DNA from: Dorea sp. CAG:317 | GTDB lineage: Bacteria; Bacillota; Clostridia; Lachnospirales; Lachnospiraceae | Assembly (NCBI GenBank): GCA_000433535.1 | Contig: FR892666.1 | Span: forward strand, 29,272 to 93,271 | Length of the DNA stretch: 64,000 nucleotides | Reading direction: 5' to 3' | Part shown: positions 25,424 through 35,007 of the stretch, one piece after another | Layout: every line of letters starts with the position of its first letter | How positions within the stretch are numbered: the first letter of the stretch is position 1 | Translations under genes and position numbers: made by a program | The notes under the pieces: generated by a model | What the model saw: only the letters and a program-made list of their open reading frames with translations | Databases searched by the model: none | Told to the model about the DNA's origin: nothing

Positions 25424-26701
25424 TTATTCTTCAATCATCATTTTAATGATCTCTTCATTCGTCTCTCTCATACCGTCTTTGCCAAGGCGTCCGATATTAC
25501 CGATGGTCGCCTCTACACCCTTTGTCACAATTCCGTCACCGGCATAGAACTGCTGACCGTTGAGATACATATTGTATCCAAGAATACCTGCATCCACGGA
25601 AGAGGCAATCTTTGCAGCACAGGATGCTTTTGCCCCGTCGCATACCATACCGGATACAATTGCCAAAGCGTTGACTACGGTATGGATCACTTCATCATAA
25701 CCGCCTCCGCACAAGTAAGCAATTCCTGCTCCTGCTGCCGCTCCGGCGCTTACAGCTCCGCAATACGCGGATAATCTTCCGATTCCTGTCTTCTGATGAA
25801 TTGCCACCAGATTAGAAAGAGCCAACGCGCGGTATGTTTTTTCTTCACCGGAATTCAACTCTTTCGCATACTCAAGCACCGGAAGAGAACAGGTCATTCC
25901 CTGATTTCCGCTTCCTGCATTGATAATAACCGGAAGTTCACAGCCATTCATTCTTGCATCCGAGCCTGCTGCCGCTCTGGCTTTCGCTCTTGTTCTTACA
26001 TCGTCTCCGTATGCTTTCAGCAATACCTGTCCGATATTCGCACCATAATCCCCGCGCATTCCTTCGTCTGCAATTGCAGTGTTATATTCAATCTGACGCC
26101 CGATCACTTCACGGATATCTTCTATGTCTGCTGTGTTGATAAAATCCCAGATAGATTTTACATCCAAAAGGCTTCGATCCGTCAATCCCTCTTCATTTTC
26201 TCCTTCCACCGGAATCTCAAGAAGTTTCTCATGGTCTTTTTCAATCAAGACAATATTTGTGTGATAATTTGCAATACGGACTTTTGCATAAGAATCCCCT
26301 TTGCTCACAGTCACTATGATTTCAAATGTAATACCATTGTCCACATGCTCTACAGAAATCTCTGTTTTCTGAAGGAATGAAACCATCTCTTTGGTCTGTT
26401 CTTCCGTTACTTCCGCAATAACCTCCAGCTCTTTCTCCGGTTTTCCTGCAATGATACCTGCTGTGGCAGCTGCCGGAATTCCTTTCAAATGATTCGTATT
26501 CGGAACGATCACACTCTTTACATTTTTAATGATACTTCCACTGGCCTCGATCACAACCTTATCCGGAAGACATCCTAAGACTTCCCGCGCCTTTGCCGCC
26601 GCATAAGCAAGAGCGATCGGTTCCGTGCACCCCATTGCCGGTACCAGCTCCTCTTTTAAGATCTGGACATATGCCTGATATTTTTCATCTGTTTTATTCA
26701 T
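25424..26701 (-). CDS. L-cysteine desulfidase / UPF0597 family protein
   Basis: The 425-residue product belongs to the family of CdsB cysteine desulfidase and serine dehydratase-like UPF0597 proteins. Conserved cysteines for an Fe-S cluster are visible in AMGCTEP (about residue 24), GNQGMTC, YCGAV and CDGAKASC. Such enzymes release sulfide or ammonia from L-cysteine or L-serine; which one applies here is open. The better start is ATG 26701, seven bases behind GGAGG; ATG 26707 is too close to the site. It probably forms an operon with pcrA (35-base gap), although the roles differ. Confidence 0.85.
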   Translation of the reverse strand: MNKTDEKYQAYVQILKEELVPAMGCTEPIALAYAAAKAREVLGCLPDKVVIEASGSIIKNVKSVIVPNTNHLKGIPAAATAGIIAGKPEKELEVIAEVTEEQTKEMVSFLQKTEISVEHVDNGITFEIIVTVSKGDSYAKVRIANYHTNIVLIEKDHEKLLEIPVEGENEEGLTDRSLLDVKSIWDFINTADIEDIREVIGRQIEYNTAIADEGMRGDYGANIGQVLLKAYGDDVRTRAKARAAAGSDARMNGCELPVIINAGSGNQGMTCSLPVLEYAKELNSGEEKTYRALALSNLVAIHQKTGIGRLSAYCGAVSAGAAAGAGIAYLCGGGYDEVIHTVVNALAIVSGMVCDGAKASCAAKIASSVDAGILGYNMYLNGQQFYAGDGIVTKGVEATIGNIGRLGKDGMRETNEEIIKMMIEE

Positions 26702-26853
26702 TTTCATACCTCCTGTGTACCATATCCTTCGTACCTTTCATACCTTCCCGTATTATAACACGTATCCATAGATTACGCATAAAAATTTTCTCAAAATAAT
26801 CAATTTCTGATTTCTTGATTTGTTTTGCCTGCAAAGATCAATCAAAATAAATC

Positions 26854-26882
26854 TTGCTATCTAGTTTTGAATACTATATAAT
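26854..26882 (+). promoter_or_regulatory. promoter of the DUF1836 gene
   Basis: TTGCTA and TATAAT are separated by 17 bases. Only about 20 bases separate the -10 from the start codon, so the leader is very short. Confidence 0.7.
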
Positions 26883-26902
26883 GTTTGTATCGAGGTGATA
26901 TT

Positions 26903-27514
26903 ATGACAATTGACACAAAAGACATGCTGAACAGTATTTTATCCAGCATCTCACAAATCGACTACATCAAACCGGAAGAGATTCCAAATATAGATTTATA
27001 TATGGATCAGGTAACCACTTTCATGGAGAAGAATTTAAGCTCCACCAAGCGCTATGAAGAGGATAAGATCCTTACAAAAACTATGATCAATAATTACGCA
27101 AAGAACAATCTTCTTCCGCCGCCTGTAAAGAAAAAATATTCCAAAGAGCACGTGCTCGTTATGATCTTTATCTATTATTTTAAAAATATTTTATCTATCA
27201 AAGATATTGAGACTTTGCTCGCACCCCTGACAGACAACTATTTTGATACCACAGGGAATTTAACTTTTACTGATATTTACAAAGATATCTGTGACCTGGA
27301 GAAATCAAGGATCACTGACCTTATGAAGGATGTGACAAAGAGTTATCAGTGTGCGCTTGAGACCTTTGAGGACATGCCCGAAGAGGAGAGAGCAAAGCTT
27401 CAGACTTTTGCATTTCTGTGCAATTTAAGCTTTGATGTCTATATAAAGAAACAAATCATAGAAAAATTGATCGACGGCCTTCCAAAGCCGGAATCTGACA
27501 AAAAGAAGAAGTAA
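26903..27514 (+). CDS. DUF1836 family protein
   Basis: The 203-residue protein matches DUF1836, with the typical core TKTMINNYAKNNLLPPPVKKKYSKEH, which looks like a MerR-type winged helix region, and a helical C-terminal half. Its role is unknown but DNA binding is plausible. GAGGTGATATT precedes ATG 26903; a TTG frame start at 26885 overlaps the promoter and is unlikely. It is monocistronic. Confidence 0.87.
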   Translation: MTIDTKDMLNSILSSISQIDYIKPEEIPNIDLYMDQVTTFMEKNLSSTKRYEEDKILTKTMINNYAKNNLLPPPVKKKYSKEHVLVMIFIYYFKNILSIKDIETLLAPLTDNYFDTTGNLTFTDIYKDICDLEKSRITDLMKDVTKSYQCALETFEDMPEEERAKLQTFAFLCNLSFDVYIKKQIIEKLIDGLPKPESDKKKK

Positions 27515-27546
27515 AAACAGCCGGCTCATGACTATGAGATACAAAT

Positions 27547-27592
27547 AATCCCCGGGGGTAATGTGATATTTCCCCCGGGGATTTCTTGTTGT
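27547..27592 (+). terminator. bidirectional terminator between DUF1836 and mrp
   Basis: A perfect 12-pair stem, AATCCCCGGGGG with CCCCCGGGGATT, encloses a 13-base AT-rich loop and is followed by TTCTTGTTGTTT on the plus strand. It lies between converging genes and can serve both. Confidence 0.85.
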
Positions 27593-28423
27593 TTATAATT
27601 TATTTACGGCCGCTGCCAGATATTCATTGCTCGCCTCATAGAAACGCTCTTCTTCTACCATTTCTGCAAGTGCCGGATCGATCGGCATTTTGCCAAGTAC
27701 CGGGATTCTGAATTTCTCAGCGGTCTCATCTACATGGCTCTCACCAAATACTTTAATTTCTTTCCCGCAGTCCGGGCACTTCAGATAGCTGTAGTTTTCT
27801 ACAATACCAAGCACCGGAATATCCATCTGTCTCGCCATATTGTAAGCCTTGCTTACGATCATCTGAACCAGATCCTGCGGAGATGTAACGATCACAACGC
27901 CGTCCACCGGAAGGGACTGAAAAACAGTAAGCGGTACGTCACCGGTTCCCGGCGGCATATCTACAAATAAATAATCCAGCTCTCCCCACATTACATCTGT
28001 CCAGAACTGTGTGACTACATTTGCAATAACCGGTCCTCTCCAGATGACCGGGTCAGATTCGTTTGGCAGCAACAAATTGACAGACATGATCTTTGTTCCG
28101 TCTTTTGCTTCCTGTGGAAAGATTCCGTTTTCATCGCCTACTGCCGCCTCGTGAACACCATACATCTTCGGAATGGATGGTCCGGTAATATCTGCGTCAA
28201 GAATACCTACGGAAAATCCCTGTTCCTTCATCATTCTTGCCAGAGATGCGGTAACCATAGATTTACCTACGCCGCCCTTTCCGCTGACAACTGCAATCAC
28301 TTTATTCACATGAGAGTGTGGATTTGCAGGTTTCTTAAAGTCCTGTGGTTTACTGCTGCAAGAATCTGCATGTGCACATCCGGCACAATCAGATGGCTTG
28401 CAGTTCTTCTGCTCTTCTGCCAT
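27593..28423 (-). CDS. Mrp/NBP35-type P-loop ATPase, Fe-S cluster carrier
   Basis: The 276-residue product has the deviant Walker A VVSGKGGVGKS (about residues 44-54), DADITGPS for Switch I, and a C-terminal CPDCG, the CxxC that binds an Fe-S cluster. The N-terminus has extra cysteines (DCAGCAHADSC). Proteins of this kind carry and insert Fe-S clusters. ATG 28423 is chosen with AGAGG upstream; a TTG two codons earlier is possible. It follows ridA by 76 bases. Confidence 0.92.
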   Translation of the reverse strand: MAEEQKNCKPSDCAGCAHADSCSSKPQDFKKPANPHSHVNKVIAVVSGKGGVGKSMVTASLARMMKEQGFSVGILDADITGPSIPKMYGVHEAAVGDENGIFPQEAKDGTKIMSVNLLLPNESDPVIWRGPVIANVVTQFWTDVMWGELDYLFVDMPPGTGDVPLTVFQSLPVDGVVIVTSPQDLVQMIVSKAYNMARQMDIPVLGIVENYSYLKCPDCGKEIKVFGESHVDETAEKFRIPVLGKMPIDPALAEMVEEERFYEASNEYLAAAVNKL

Positions 28424-28499
28424 AATCAATTGTTCCTCTTTTCTTAATACTTACTCTTCTCTGATGCATCTGACTTTGTTTCATGCATCATATTGCGTT

Positions 28500-28874
28500 C
28501 TATTCAACGACTGCGATAAGCTCCACTTCACATTTTACATTCTTAGGAAGTGTTTTCACAGCGACACAGCTTCTTGCCGGTTTTGATGTGAAATATTTTG
28601 CATACACTTCATTGAATGCCGCAAAATCACCCATATCTGCAAGAAAACAGGTGGTCTTCAATACGTTGTCAAATGAAGTTCCTGCTGCTTCCAGAACTGC
28701 TGCCAGATTTTTGCATACCTGCTCGGTCTGCTCCTCGATAGTCTCAGCTTCTACTGCATCAACTGCCGGATTGATCGGAATCTGTCCTGCTGAATAGAAA
28801 ATTCCATTGTGTACATATCCCTGTGAATATGGTCCTAATGCTTTTGGCGCTTTGTCTGTTGATACTGCTTTCAT
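28500..28874 (-). CDS. RidA-family enamine/imine deaminase
   Basis: The 124-residue product shows the RidA pattern: KAPKALGPYSQG near the start, SAGQIPINP, and near the end SCVAVKTLPKNVKCEVELIAV, with the Arg of the active site in KPARSCV. RidA hydrolyses reactive enamines and imines from PLP and other amino acid enzymes. It lies three bases after an ornithine cyclodeaminase-type gene, whose reaction also passes through imines, so the two likely work together. Confidence 0.95.
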   Translation of the reverse strand: MKAVSTDKAPKALGPYSQGYVHNGIFYSAGQIPINPAVDAVEAETIEEQTEQVCKNLAAVLEAAGTSFDNVLKTTCFLADMGDFAAFNEVYAKYFTSKPARSCVAVKTLPKNVKCEVELIAVVE

Positions 28875-28877
28875 AAT

Positions 28878-29828
28878 CTACCTCTCCTTTGTCATTTCTA
28901 ATATTTTCTGTGCAATACACACATCAAAGAGTCCCATTCCTACCGATTTAAAATAGGTGGTCTCTCCGGTATCTGTAATTTCTTCGGGATCTTCTGCCAG
29001 ATAATCACTCATCAAAACAGTCTGTGCCTTCTTAAGTCTTCCTTCTGCCAAAGGCTGGCTCAAATCTCCGCTCTCCTCACAGGCATACGGAAGTTCAATG
29101 TAAACCCGTTCCACAAGATCCCAAATCGCATCGGGAATTTCCCGCATATCCGGGGTATAAGAACCGATGGCAATGATACACTTCCCCCGAAGCAGTTCTC
29201 TGTCATTCGGAAGCACCGGCTCTTTAGACGGTGTTGTTGTACAGATAATCTCACTTGCTTCTACCAGTTCTTCTACCGTCTTACATTGTACTACTTTTAC
29301 AGACGGATTATCAATAGCTTTTTCCAGTCTTATCAGATAATCCGTCAAATCACGGTCACTGTGGTTATATATATACACCGTATGTATCGGTCGTGCCGCA
29401 CATGCGTACAGCGCCTGATAGAATCCCTGTACTCCGGCGCCGACAATTCCTACCGTATGACAGTCCTTCCTCGATAGATGACGGATTCCCACGCCGCCCA
29501 CTGCTCCGGTACGCCACGCAGTTACTGCCTGCCCATCCATGACCGCCAATGGTTTCCCTGTTTGATAATCATTGAGATACATAATCCCGTCAATGGACGG
29601 AAGTCCCAGACTTGCATTGTCCGGGAAAATGCTTAAAATCTTCGTCCCGATCACTTCTTTTGTATAGCATGGCATATAAAGCATGGTCTTATTGTCCTGC
29701 TCTACACTTGGTCTTGGCGGCATGTAGAACTCGCCCTTCCCAAAGATCCGGTATGCCTCCTCAATCTGATCCATCATCTGCTGAAGATCCATCAGCTCTT
29801 CTATTTGCGTTCTGTCTAATATAATCAT
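28878..29828 (-). CDS. ornithine cyclodeaminase / mu-crystallin family protein
   Basis: The 316-residue product has a Rossmann site VGIVGAGVQGFYQ (about 125-137), the substrate region MLYMPCY and GTKILSIFPDN, and the late GMGLFDVCIAQKI segment. Family members include ornithine cyclodeaminase, alanine dehydrogenase and ketimine reductase, so the true substrate cannot be named. AGGAG precedes ATG 29828 by nine bases; a GTG two codons earlier is possible. ridA follows at three bases and an alcohol dehydrogenase gene lies 33 bases upstream. Confidence 0.9.
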   Translation of the reverse strand: MIILDRTQIEELMDLQQMMDQIEEAYRIFGKGEFYMPPRPSVEQDNKTMLYMPCYTKEVIGTKILSIFPDNASLGLPSIDGIMYLNDYQTGKPLAVMDGQAVTAWRTGAVGGVGIRHLSRKDCHTVGIVGAGVQGFYQALYACAARPIHTVYIYNHSDRDLTDYLIRLEKAIDNPSVKVVQCKTVEELVEASEIICTTTPSKEPVLPNDRELLRGKCIIAIGSYTPDMREIPDAIWDLVERVYIELPYACEESGDLSQPLAEGRLKKAQTVLMSDYLAEDPEEITDTGETTYFKSVGMGLFDVCIAQKILEMTKER

Positions 29829-29861
29829 TTTCACACGCTCCTGCCGTTTGTGAATGCCACT

Positions 29862-31043
29862 TTAATGGTTTGCTATTTTATAAATCTCATACATATCCTG
29901 CATATCTAATCGCTTGAAACATCCAAGTTTTACTGTACCTCCCTTGGTTGCGCTTTCTGCCATTTTCTTAAGCACCTCATCCGGCTGTACACCAATGGAA
30001 AGTTCTCCGATACTCACCGGCATATCAAGCGCTCGGAAAAATTCTTCGGTCTTCTCGATAGCCGCTATTGCCGCCTCTTCTGCTTTGTCTAGTTCTATGT
30101 TCCAGACTTTCTTTCCGTAATTTGCAAATCTTTCGATATCTAACTGATACACATATCTCGCCCAGCTTCCCCACACCGCTGAAAGTGTTGCTCCGTGTGC
30201 CTCATCAAACATTCCGCCTATTTCATGCCCTAATTTGTGACAGGCAAAGTCCTTCGGTCTTCCAAGACCTGTCAGATTGTTGTGGGAGAGACTTCCGCAC
30301 CACATAATCTCACTTAACGCATCATAATCCTTGGGCTGTTCCACCGCTTTTAATCCATTGCGGATCAATGTTCTCAACAAGCCTTCCGCAATCTCATCCG
30401 TCAATTCATTTCCATCTTCCGGTGTAAAATACCGTTCGATCGTATGCATGAAAATGTCTACGATTCCGCAAGTCAGCTGGTATTTCGGAAGTGTATACGT
30501 AAGTTCAGGATTCATAACTGCAAATCTCGGACGGACAAGATCTGTATTCACACCACCCTTTTTCCCTGTCTCTTCATTTGTCAATACTGCGGAATCACTC
30601 ATCTCACTTCCCGCTGCCGCAATTGTAAGGACTGCTCCGACTGGAAGCACTTTCGTGATCGCTTCTTTTCCGCTCCAGAATTCCCGAAGATCAATTCCCT
30701 CATTTGCCGCACCGATAGCAATTGCTTTTGCAGTATCAATAGAGCTTCCTCCACCCACTGCAAGAATCAGGTCTGCTCCAAAAGAAATCGCTTTTTCCAC
30801 ACCTTCTCTTGCAAGAGACATCCTTGGGTTCGGCTTTACTCCTGCAAGTTCTGTATAAGCAATGCCTTCTTTTTGCAGCGACTTCTGCACGCTCTTAAGA
30901 AGCCCGCTTTTTATAATACTGCCTCCTCCGTACACAATCAATACTTTGGAAGCTCCCTGCTCTTTTGCAAGCCTTCCGGTTTCTTTTTCAACCTCTTTGC
31001 CAAAGACAATTCTGGTAGGGGTGTATAGTGTGAAATTCTTCAT
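29862..31043 (-). CDS. iron-containing alcohol dehydrogenase (butanol dehydrogenase type)
   Basis: The 393-residue product has the group III dehydrogenase nucleotide motif GGGSSIDTAKA (about 97-107) and metal ligands Asp (GIVDIFMHT) and His in HKLGHEIGG and EAHGATLSA. These enzymes reduce aldehydes with NAD(P)H in fermentation. The sequence resembles NADPH-dependent butanol dehydrogenases, though the substrate is inferred. GGAGGAG precedes the start. It may be read through from the two-component genes 19 bases upstream. Confidence 0.93.
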   Translation of the reverse strand: MKNFTLYTPTRIVFGKEVEKETGRLAKEQGASKVLIVYGGGSIIKSGLLKSVQKSLQKEGIAYTELAGVKPNPRMSLAREGVEKAISFGADLILAVGGGSSIDTAKAIAIGAANEGIDLREFWSGKEAITKVLPVGAVLTIAAAGSEMSDSAVLTNEETGKKGGVNTDLVRPRFAVMNPELTYTLPKYQLTCGIVDIFMHTIERYFTPEDGNELTDEIAEGLLRTLIRNGLKAVEQPKDYDALSEIMWCGSLSHNNLTGLGRPKDFACHKLGHEIGGMFDEAHGATLSAVWGSWARYVYQLDIERFANYGKKVWNIELDKAEEAAIAAIEKTEEFFRALDMPVSIGELSIGVQPDEVLKKMAESATKGGTVKLGCFKRLDMQDMYEIYKIANH

Positions 31044-31062
31044 ATCTTTTCTCCTCCTTCAT

Positions 31063-31683
31063 TTATTTTGTATTTAAATAAAAAACTGCCAATTGTGTCC
31101 GGTCGCGCAGATTAAGTTTGTCCAGAATACTGCTTATATAGTTTCTGACAGTTCCTTCGCTTAGAAACAGCCGTTCCGCAATCTCTTTATTACTCAACCC
31201 TTCCGCCACAAGTGAAATGATCTGAAGTTCTTTTTCTCCAATCTCGCGGTCCAGCCAGTCAAATTGTTTCTTCTCCATCAAAAGCTCCGGAAGCTTCTCC
31301 ATAATCTGTGTCCCGAATACGCTCTGTCCGCAGCAGACTGCCCGAAGCGCCGGGAGAATGCTCTGATAATCTTGTTTTAGCAGATATCCTTTCACTCCGG
31401 CTTTCAATGCTTTGATAATATATTCATCATCAGAGAAGGTGGTAAGAAGAAGAATCTTCGCCTGAGGATCTTGTGCAAGAATCTTCTCTGCCGCCTCCAG
31501 CCCGCTCATCTCTTTCATACGAATATCCATAAGAAGTACATCCGGTTTGTATTCATGATATAATTCCAGTGCTTCTCTTCCGTCTGCCCCCACTCCCACA
31601 ACTGTAATTTCTTCCGTGGTCTCCAAAATTGTCTTTAAAGCACCTGTTATAAATGTATCATCATCTACGATTACCACTCGCAT
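31063..31683 (-). CDS. NarL/LuxR-type response regulator
   Basis: The 206-residue protein has a receiver domain with acidic pocket DDD (residues 6-8), phospho-acceptor Asp in VLLMDIRM (about residue 53), and Lys in LLKQ, and a C-terminal LuxR helix-turn-helix (about 140-206; IISLVAEGLSNKEIAERLFL). Its ATG follows the stop of the kinase gene without any gap. The paired kinase and the divergent ABC genes give the closest parallel in LnrK of Bacillus subtilis, which turns on its own exporter. Confidence 0.95.
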   Translation of the reverse strand: MRVVIVDDDTFITGALKTILETTEEITVVGVGADGREALELYHEYKPDVLLMDIRMKEMSGLEAAEKILAQDPQAKILLLTTFSDDEYIIKALKAGVKGYLLKQDYQSILPALRAVCCGQSVFGTQIMEKLPELLMEKKQFDWLDREIGEKELQIISLVAEGLSNKEIAERLFLSEGTVRNYISSILDKLNLRDRTQLAVFYLNTK

Positions 31684-32772
31684 CTAGCCTTCTCCCTTCT
31701 TCGGCACTGTAATATAGATACTGAACCCTTTTTCGCTGGCGATCTGAAAGGTTCCTCCCAGATTTTTTACCCGCTCTCTCATATTCTGTATCCCGATTCC
31801 TGCGCGCTCTTTCATCTCGGAATCTGTCATCTTTTCTTTGAGCCTTCCATGGCTTCCATTATCTTTAATGACCAGCTGGTACAACCCCGGGTGTTCCCGG
31901 ACCGTAATCTCCGCCTTCTCTGCACCACTGTGCTTCGCAATATTGTTAAGTCCCTCTTTGACAATGGCAATAAAACTGTATTTCACTTCGCGCGGCACAA
32001 AATTTTCCACATCGTAAGTAAATTGTACCGGACAGAACTGATATCCTTCGATCAATCCCTGGATTGCTTCCTCCATATTGACAGAAGCATCGTGCAGGTC
32101 GTGGACGCTTTCTCTTACATTTGTCATCGCTGTATTTAAAGTTTCTTCAAGCTGCTTAAGAGGCTCTGATAGCGCTTCCTGATGATTCACTACTTTCATG
32201 GCTCCTACCATCAAAATTGCCCGGGACAGCATATGTCCGACATGATCATGGATCTCTCTTGCGATTCGGTTTCTTTCCTTTAAAGTCGCCGTATAGATCT
32301 CATAATCCTGATTTTCCAGCAAATTCTTATTTTTCTCTTTCAGAACGATGTTCCATTCGGTACTGTCATCTCTTGTTTTCCGGTACTTCTTCAACAGACT
32401 TTCATAAGCTCGAAACTGTCTGGACAGCACACAGGCAAATGCACATCCTGCCAGCTGAAGAATAACGCCCTCCGGCTCTTTCTCCATCCACATCAAAAAG
32501 CTGAGTGAAGCAAGAATGATTGCCGGTATATATCGCTCTTCGTTAAGCATACTGTAACATGCCGCAGCAGCAAAGATGGATAACTCCGGCACCCCAAGAC
32601 AGAGGAGAAGCCATACCCATGGCAGTATTTGCCGAATCCGATAGGGAATCTTCAAATTCCACAGACCAATATAAATTGCCGTCATAAGAAATGCCGACAC
32701 AAACACAGCATCTGCCGGTACAAGTAACAGAAATACCATGCCATACAACATCAAAATGATCTGTCCGGTCAT
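31684..32772 (-). CDS. NarL-type sensor histidine kinase
   Basis: The product (about 362 residues) has several N-terminal membrane segments (about 1-125), a short coiled coil, a DHp motif EIHDHVGHMLSRAI with the phospho-His, and a HATPase_c domain (IVKEGLNNIAKHSGA, GIGIQNMRERV, EKGFSIYI). I place the start at ATG 32772, which has AGAGG six bases upstream; a longer TTG frame begins at 32814 inside a palindrome. The stop touches the regulator start. It probably senses an antibiotic-like or membrane stress signal, by analogy with LnrJ. Confidence 0.9.
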   Translation of the reverse strand: MTGQIILMLYGMVFLLLVPADAVFVSAFLMTAIYIGLWNLKIPYRIRQILPWVWLLLCLGVPELSIFAAAACYSMLNEERYIPAIILASLSFLMWMEKEPEGVILQLAGCAFACVLSRQFRAYESLLKKYRKTRDDSTEWNIVLKEKNKNLLENQDYEIYTATLKERNRIAREIHDHVGHMLSRAILMVGAMKVVNHQEALSEPLKQLEETLNTAMTNVRESVHDLHDASVNMEEAIQGLIEGYQFCPVQFTYDVENFVPREVKYSFIAIVKEGLNNIAKHSGAEKAEITVREHPGLYQLVIKDNGSHGRLKEKMTDSEMKERAGIGIQNMRERVKNLGGTFQIASEKGFSIYITVPKKGEG

Positions 32773-32803
32773 CCGCAGCCTCTTTCCTTTCTTTCCAAAC
32801 AAA

Positions 32804-32825
32804 GAAAATGACAATTGTCATTTTC
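32804..32825. promoter_or_regulatory. 22-base perfect palindrome in the regulator-exporter divergent region
   Basis: The 22 bases form a perfect palindrome centred on TGACAATTGTCA, with GAAAA/TTTTC arms. It lies in the leader of the kinase gene, 98 bases before the exporter gene. A looser TGACTTGTGACA follows at 32832-32843. It is a candidate binding site for the response regulator. Confidence 0.55.
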
Positions 32826-32922
32826 ACTTTATGACTTGTGACACTATCATTATAAACAGAAGTTTTTTATACTACAAGTAACAAACGTCATAATTATATT
32901 TTAAAAGAAAGGAATTTCTGCA

Positions 32923-33852
32923 ATGATACATATTGAAAATCTAGTCAAGCGCTATGGCTCTGTGCTGGCTCTTGACCATCTCAGTTTAGATATCCAAAAG
33001 GGTGAAATCTTCGGTCTTCTCGGTCCCAACGGTTCCGGCAAAACAACCGCCATCGGCTGCATTCTCTCTCTTCTTAAATATGACAAGGGCACCGTCACTG
33101 TCTTCGGAGAAGAAATGCGTCCGGACAGTTATGAACTAAAGAAAGAAATCGGTGTTGTCATGCAGAACGTCGCTGTCTTTGAACAAATGTCCGTCTGGGA
33201 AAATATCGATTATTTCTGTGGTCTGTATATCAAAGAAAAAAATCGCCGTCATAAGTTCGTGGAAGAAGCAATTGCATTTACCGGGCTTGAGGACTACCGC
33301 AAGGTACGCCCCGGAAAGCTATCCGGCGGACTTCTTCGAAGACTGAATATTGCCTGCGGTATCGTACACAAGCCAAAACTCATTATTCTGGATGAGCCGA
33401 CAGTTGCTGTTGATCCACAGAGCCGAAACCGCATACTGGAAGGAATCTTAGAATTGAACCGACAGGGCTCTACTATCGTCTATACTTCCCACTATATGGA
33501 GGAAGTAGAACAGATCTGTTCCAAAATCGCAATCATTGACCACGGTCGTGTGCTTGCCTGCGGAACGAAGGATGAACTGAAAAAACTGCTCAAAACAGGA
33601 GAAACGATCACGATTGAAGCAATTGCCCTTGATGATAGTATCCTCAGGGAATTACAGTCACTTCCCCATATTCTGGACATTACATACGAAGAACAGCGTC
33701 TGATCATTCGCTTAAGCAGTGCAAAGCATAATCTGGTGCGGATCCTGAATTATCTTACAGAGCGCGAAATCTCATTTGGTCGTGTATTTTCCGAGCTTCC
33801 CACGCTCAATGATGTATTCCTCGAAATCACCGGAAAAGAACTGCGGGATTAG
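32923..33852 (+). CDS. ABC exporter ATP-binding protein
   Basis: The 309-residue ATPase has Walker A GPNGSGKTT (36-44), a Q-loop (VMQNVAVFEQMS), the signature LSGGLLRRL, Walker B LIILDEPT, and the H-loop TSHYMEE. The C-terminal 80 residues form an accessory domain often seen in drug and lantibiotic exporters (CcmA-like). AAAGGA precedes ATG 32923. Two permease genes follow closely. Its closest arrangement is LnrL of B. subtilis. Confidence 0.95.
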   Translation: MIHIENLVKRYGSVLALDHLSLDIQKGEIFGLLGPNGSGKTTAIGCILSLLKYDKGTVTVFGEEMRPDSYELKKEIGVVMQNVAVFEQMSVWENIDYFCGLYIKEKNRRHKFVEEAIAFTGLEDYRKVRPGKLSGGLLRRLNIACGIVHKPKLIILDEPTVAVDPQSRNRILEGILELNRQGSTIVYTSHYMEEVEQICSKIAIIDHGRVLACGTKDELKKLLKTGETITIEAIALDDSILRELQSLPHILDITYEEQRLIIRLSSAKHNLVRILNYLTEREISFGRVFSELPTLNDVFLEITGKELRD

Positions 33853-33864
33853 GAGGTTCCTATT

Positions 33865-35007
33865 ATGTTATTTTTACTGAAATATCGCTTTTTACAAATT
33901 GTTCGGGAATTCTCTGTCATGTTTTGGGCACTTGCATTCCCACTCATACTTGCCACACTTTTTTATTTCAGTTTTGGCAGTGCGGGACTTTCTTCTACCG
34001 GGGAGTCTGAGTGGGATAAAATAAAGGTATGTGTTGTCACCAGCCAGCAGGAAACGGCCGATTCTGACGCATTTCTTAACTTTTTAGATGCAATGGAACA
34101 GCAAACATTAGAGATTCTCCCGTGCGATTCAGAAAAAGATGCTCTTGAAGCATTAAATCAGGGGACGATCAGCGGCATCTACTATGCCTCTGAATCGCCG
34201 TCTTTAAGCGTAGGAAAAAATGGATTACAGGAGAGTATCCTGACTTCGCTCCTTACGTCTTACACGCAGAATGCTGCCATGCTCAAAGAGATTGCCGCCT
34301 CACATCCTGAACATTTAGACGCAGCAATCCATGAAATCAGCAATTACCGGCAAATGGTGCAGGAAACATCCTTAGGCGGAGAAACTCTCGATCCAAACGT
34401 TCAATATTTTTTCGCCCTCATTGCTTACGCCTGTCTATCGGGAACCTTTCTCGGTGTCCGCGCAAGCTTTGACAGTCAGGCAAATTTGACGCCTCTGGGG
34501 GCAAGGCGCAGCATTACTCCGACACACCGTCTGACACTGATCCTCGTAGATATGCTCGTCCTTACTGCCATTCACTTTATCAATATTATGATACTTACTG
34601 TTTATATCGGGAAAATCCTCGGCATCGGACTCGGCCATAACCTTCCCGCTCTGCTGCTTATCAACCTGATGGGAAGTATCATCGGCATAACACTGGGGCT
34701 TGCTTTTGGTTCTCTGACAAAGTTGTCTCTTAATATAAAATTAGGGCTTTCTGTTTTATTAACGCTGTTCCCGTCTTTTCTTGCCGGTCTTATGTTTGGC
34801 AATATGAAAAATATAATTGAACAGCATTTTCCTGTTCTGAACCGGATCAATCCTGCGGCTGTATTAAGTGATGCTTATTATTGTATGGGAGTGTACAACG
34901 ACATGGAACGGTTCACAAAATGTATACTCATTTTAGCTTTTATGAGTATCATCCTTTTATTTGCAGCATTTTTAGGAATCAGGAGGGAACGTTATGACAG
35001 TATTTAA
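33865..35007 (+). CDS. ABC-2 type permease (first)
   Basis: The 380-residue membrane protein has an N-terminal membrane helix, a large outer domain (about residues 45-170) and five further C-terminal helices, typical of ABC-2 exporter permeases such as LnrM. It starts at ATG 33865, behind AGGAGG. It overlaps the second permease gene by 14 bases. The exported substrate is not indicated by the sequence. Confidence 0.9.
   Translation: MLFLLKYRFLQIVREFSVMFWALAFPLILATLFYFSFGSAGLSSTGESEWDKIKVCVVTSQQETADSDAFLNFLDAMEQQTLEILPCDSEKDALEALNQGTISGIYYASESPSLSVGKNGLQESILTSLLTSYTQNAAMLKEIAASHPEHLDAAIHEISNYRQMVQETSLGGETLDPNVQYFFALIAYACLSGTFLGVRASFDSQANLTPLGARRSITPTHRLTLILVDMLVLTAIHFINIMILTVYIGKILGIGLGHNLPALLLINLMGSIIGITLGLAFGSLTKLSLNIKLGLSVLLTLFPSFLAGLMFGNMKNIIEQHFPVLNRINPAAVLSDAYYCMGVYNDMERFTKCILILAFMSIILLFAAFLGIRRERYDSI

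Noticed and set aside
30444..31028. Plus-strand open frame of 194 codons
   Set aside because: Antisense to the iron-containing alcohol dehydrogenase; composition is that of a shadow frame.
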